Origin: Sphingobacteriaceae bacterium
GTDB lineage: Bacteria; Bacteroidota; Bacteroidia; Sphingobacteriales; Sphingobacteriaceae
Assembly (NCBI GenBank): GCA_947459195.1
Contig: CANHCS010000018.1
Span: 1-33,368, forward strand
DNA: 33,368 bases
Reading direction: 5' to 3'
How positions within the stretch are numbered: the stretch's first letter is position 1; each line of letters begins with the position of its first letter. The notes under the pieces were generated by a model. The model was not told where the DNA came from, did not search any database, and was given only the letters and a program-made list of their open reading frames with translations. Positions 32,525 to 33,368 of the stretch are shown here, one piece after another. The position numbers and the translations under genes are program-made.

Positions 32525-33268
32525 TTATGCTTCTTCTTTAATTCCGGCAATGGCTTCATCCACCAAAATACGTCCGCAATGTTCGCAAACGATTACTTTT
32601 TTGTGCTGACGGATGTCCAATTGACGCTGAGGCGGAATTTGGTTGAAACAACCAGAGCAAGAATCACGCTGAATGGTTACCACACCCAGACCGTTTTTAG
32701 CATTACCGCGTAAACGGTGGTAAGCAATCAACAAACGTTCTTCAATTTTGCTTTCTGCTTTAATTGCTTTGGCAGTCAAATCTTCTTCTTCTTTCTGCGT
32801 TTCGGCAGTAATTACATCCAATTCAGATTTTTTCTGATCTAAATCCTTTTTGCGATCTTCTAAATCGGCTACGGCTTTTTCGTAAACCTCCGTTTTATTC
32901 GTGATATCAAATCCGTACTCTTTGATTTTCTTTTCAGATACCTGGATATCTAAACCTTGAATTTCGATTTCTTTGGAAATGGCCTCATACTCGCGGTTGT
33001 TTTTTACTTCGTTGAGTTGAGTTTCGTATTTTTTGATGGCTGCAGTAGCCTCTTTGATGTTATTTTTACGAGTAACGATTTCATCTTCCAAATCATCTAA
33101 CTCGGCTTTAATTTTTTGAATACGGGTTTCTAAACCGGCTACTTCATCTTCCAAATCAGATACTTCAACAGGAAGTTCGCCACGGATCTGACGAATTTTA
33201 TCAATTTGGGTATGGATAGATTGCAATTCGTACAGCGCTTGCAATTTTTGTTCTACGGTTTGTTCCAT
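32525..33268 (-). CDS. Coiled-coil protein with C4 zinc ribbon (DUF164/zf-RING_7)
   Basis: 247 residues. Residues about 5-190 are a long charged coiled coil with many Glu, Lys and Asp. The C-terminus is a zinc ribbon with Cys204, Cys207, Cys228 and Cys231 (DSCSGCFNQ and VCEHCGRIL). The family includes Helicobacter HP0958 (FlgV-like, binds flagellar mRNA) and CdsZ. Function in Bacteroidota is not known. A full promoter, 33318-33351, lies upstream, with a leader of about 45 bases that carries a 14-bp palindrome. Confidence 0.9.
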   Translation of the reverse strand: MEQTVEQKLQALYELQSIHTQIDKIRQIRGELPVEVSDLEDEVAGLETRIQKIKAELDDLEDEIVTRKNNIKEATAAIKKYETQLNEVKNNREYEAISKEIEIQGLDIQVSEKKIKEYGFDITNKTEVYEKAVADLEDRKKDLDQKKSELDVITAETQKEEEDLTAKAIKAESKIEERLLIAYHRLRGNAKNGLGVVTIQRDSCSGCFNQIPPQRQLDIRQHKKVIVCEHCGRILVDEAIAGIKEEA

Positions 33269-33271
33269 TAA

Positions 33272-33285
33272 GTTAAATATTTAAC
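33272..33285 (-). repeat. 14-bp palindrome in the zinc-ribbon gene leader
   Basis: GTTAAATATTTAAC is its own reverse complement. It lies 3 bases before the ATG at 33268, in the predicted 5' leader, and could be an operator or a small RNA stem. Confidence 0.45.
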
Positions 33286-33317
33286 GGGGTTTGTATTTTG
33301 TTCTGTTAAATGGAGTG

Positions 33318-33351
33318 CAAAGTTAGGAAATTTTTTGCTAATAGTTTCAAA
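33318..33351 (-). promoter_or_regulatory. Promoter of the zinc-ribbon gene
   Basis: On the minus strand TTTG (33348-33351), 22 bases, then TAACTTTG (33318-33325), a perfect TAnnTTTG. This is one of the two complete -33/-7 pairs seen, the other being at 21736-21768. Confidence 0.65.
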
Positions 33352-33368
33352 TAAAAGCTTTTGCGTAA

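Noticed and set aside
1-33368. tRNA, rRNA, CRISPR, transposase or integrase genes, or an attachment site.
   Set aside because: No cloverleaf-like segment, spaced repeats, IS ends or recombinase motifs were seen in any gap. The gaps are all short.

Overview
The window is ordinary chromosome of a Bacteroidota bacterium, most likely Sphingobacteriaceae (Pedobacter/Mucilaginibacter-like). This is inferred, not proven. The evidence is the Bacteroidota -7 promoter element TAnnTTTG before many genes, almost no Shine-Dalgarno sequences, an S16 protein with a long Ala/Glu tail, a FISUMP-domain lipoprotein, small secreted CarboxypepD-reg-like proteins, a GH73-LysM pair, and the phylum-type Mrp and MsrA variants. 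I found no tRNA, rRNA, CRISPR array, transposase, phage or plasmid genes. No stretch over 300 bases lacks a gene.

Layout. 1-2000 (minus): holB and a PSP1-family gene cut by the window edge. 2027-10989 (plus): ruvX, an O-methyltransferase, two tandem GH73-LysM glucosaminidases (one secreted, one lipoprotein), a secreted CarboxypepD-reg-like protein with a TTG start, ffh, comM, a lipoprotein msrA, an M16 peptidase and def. 10990-13038 (minus): an Fe-S pair (mrp and a NifU-like protein), then another CarboxypepD-reg-like protein. 13150-17817 (plus): an AsmA-like/transglycosylase fusion, hpt, psd, a small secreted Cys/Lys-rich peptide, and a FISUMP lipoprotein. 17853-23037 (minus, apart from one gene): a Glu/Leu-type dehydrogenase, then rplS, trmD, rimM and rpsP, the classic rpsP-rimM-trmD-rplS order. 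This cluster is split twice by small regulator genes: a membrane protein/XRE pair between rimM and trmD, and a divergent pair of HTH-like genes between trmD and rplS. 23167-26931 (minus): a tight birA-dsbD-pfkA unit. 26953-32414 (plus): rsfS, ftsH, a LUD protein, a PA0069-type radical SAM protein and a KAS III-family enzyme. 32525-33268 (minus): a coiled-coil zinc-ribbon protein.

Themes. Translation and protein maturation dominate (L19, S16, RimM, TrmD, RsfS, Ffh, Def, FtsH), followed by envelope and redox functions (DsbD, MsrA, GH73, transglycosylase, Psd). The most interesting signals are regulatory. TAnnTTTG boxes lie 3-6 bases before several ATGs, suggesting leaderless mRNAs. A membrane/XRE module has a full promoter overlaid with repeats. 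Hairpins sit before rplS and between rpsP and rimM. Two palindromic elements share the core GTCATYCTGAG. I see no convincing wholly new multi-gene system.
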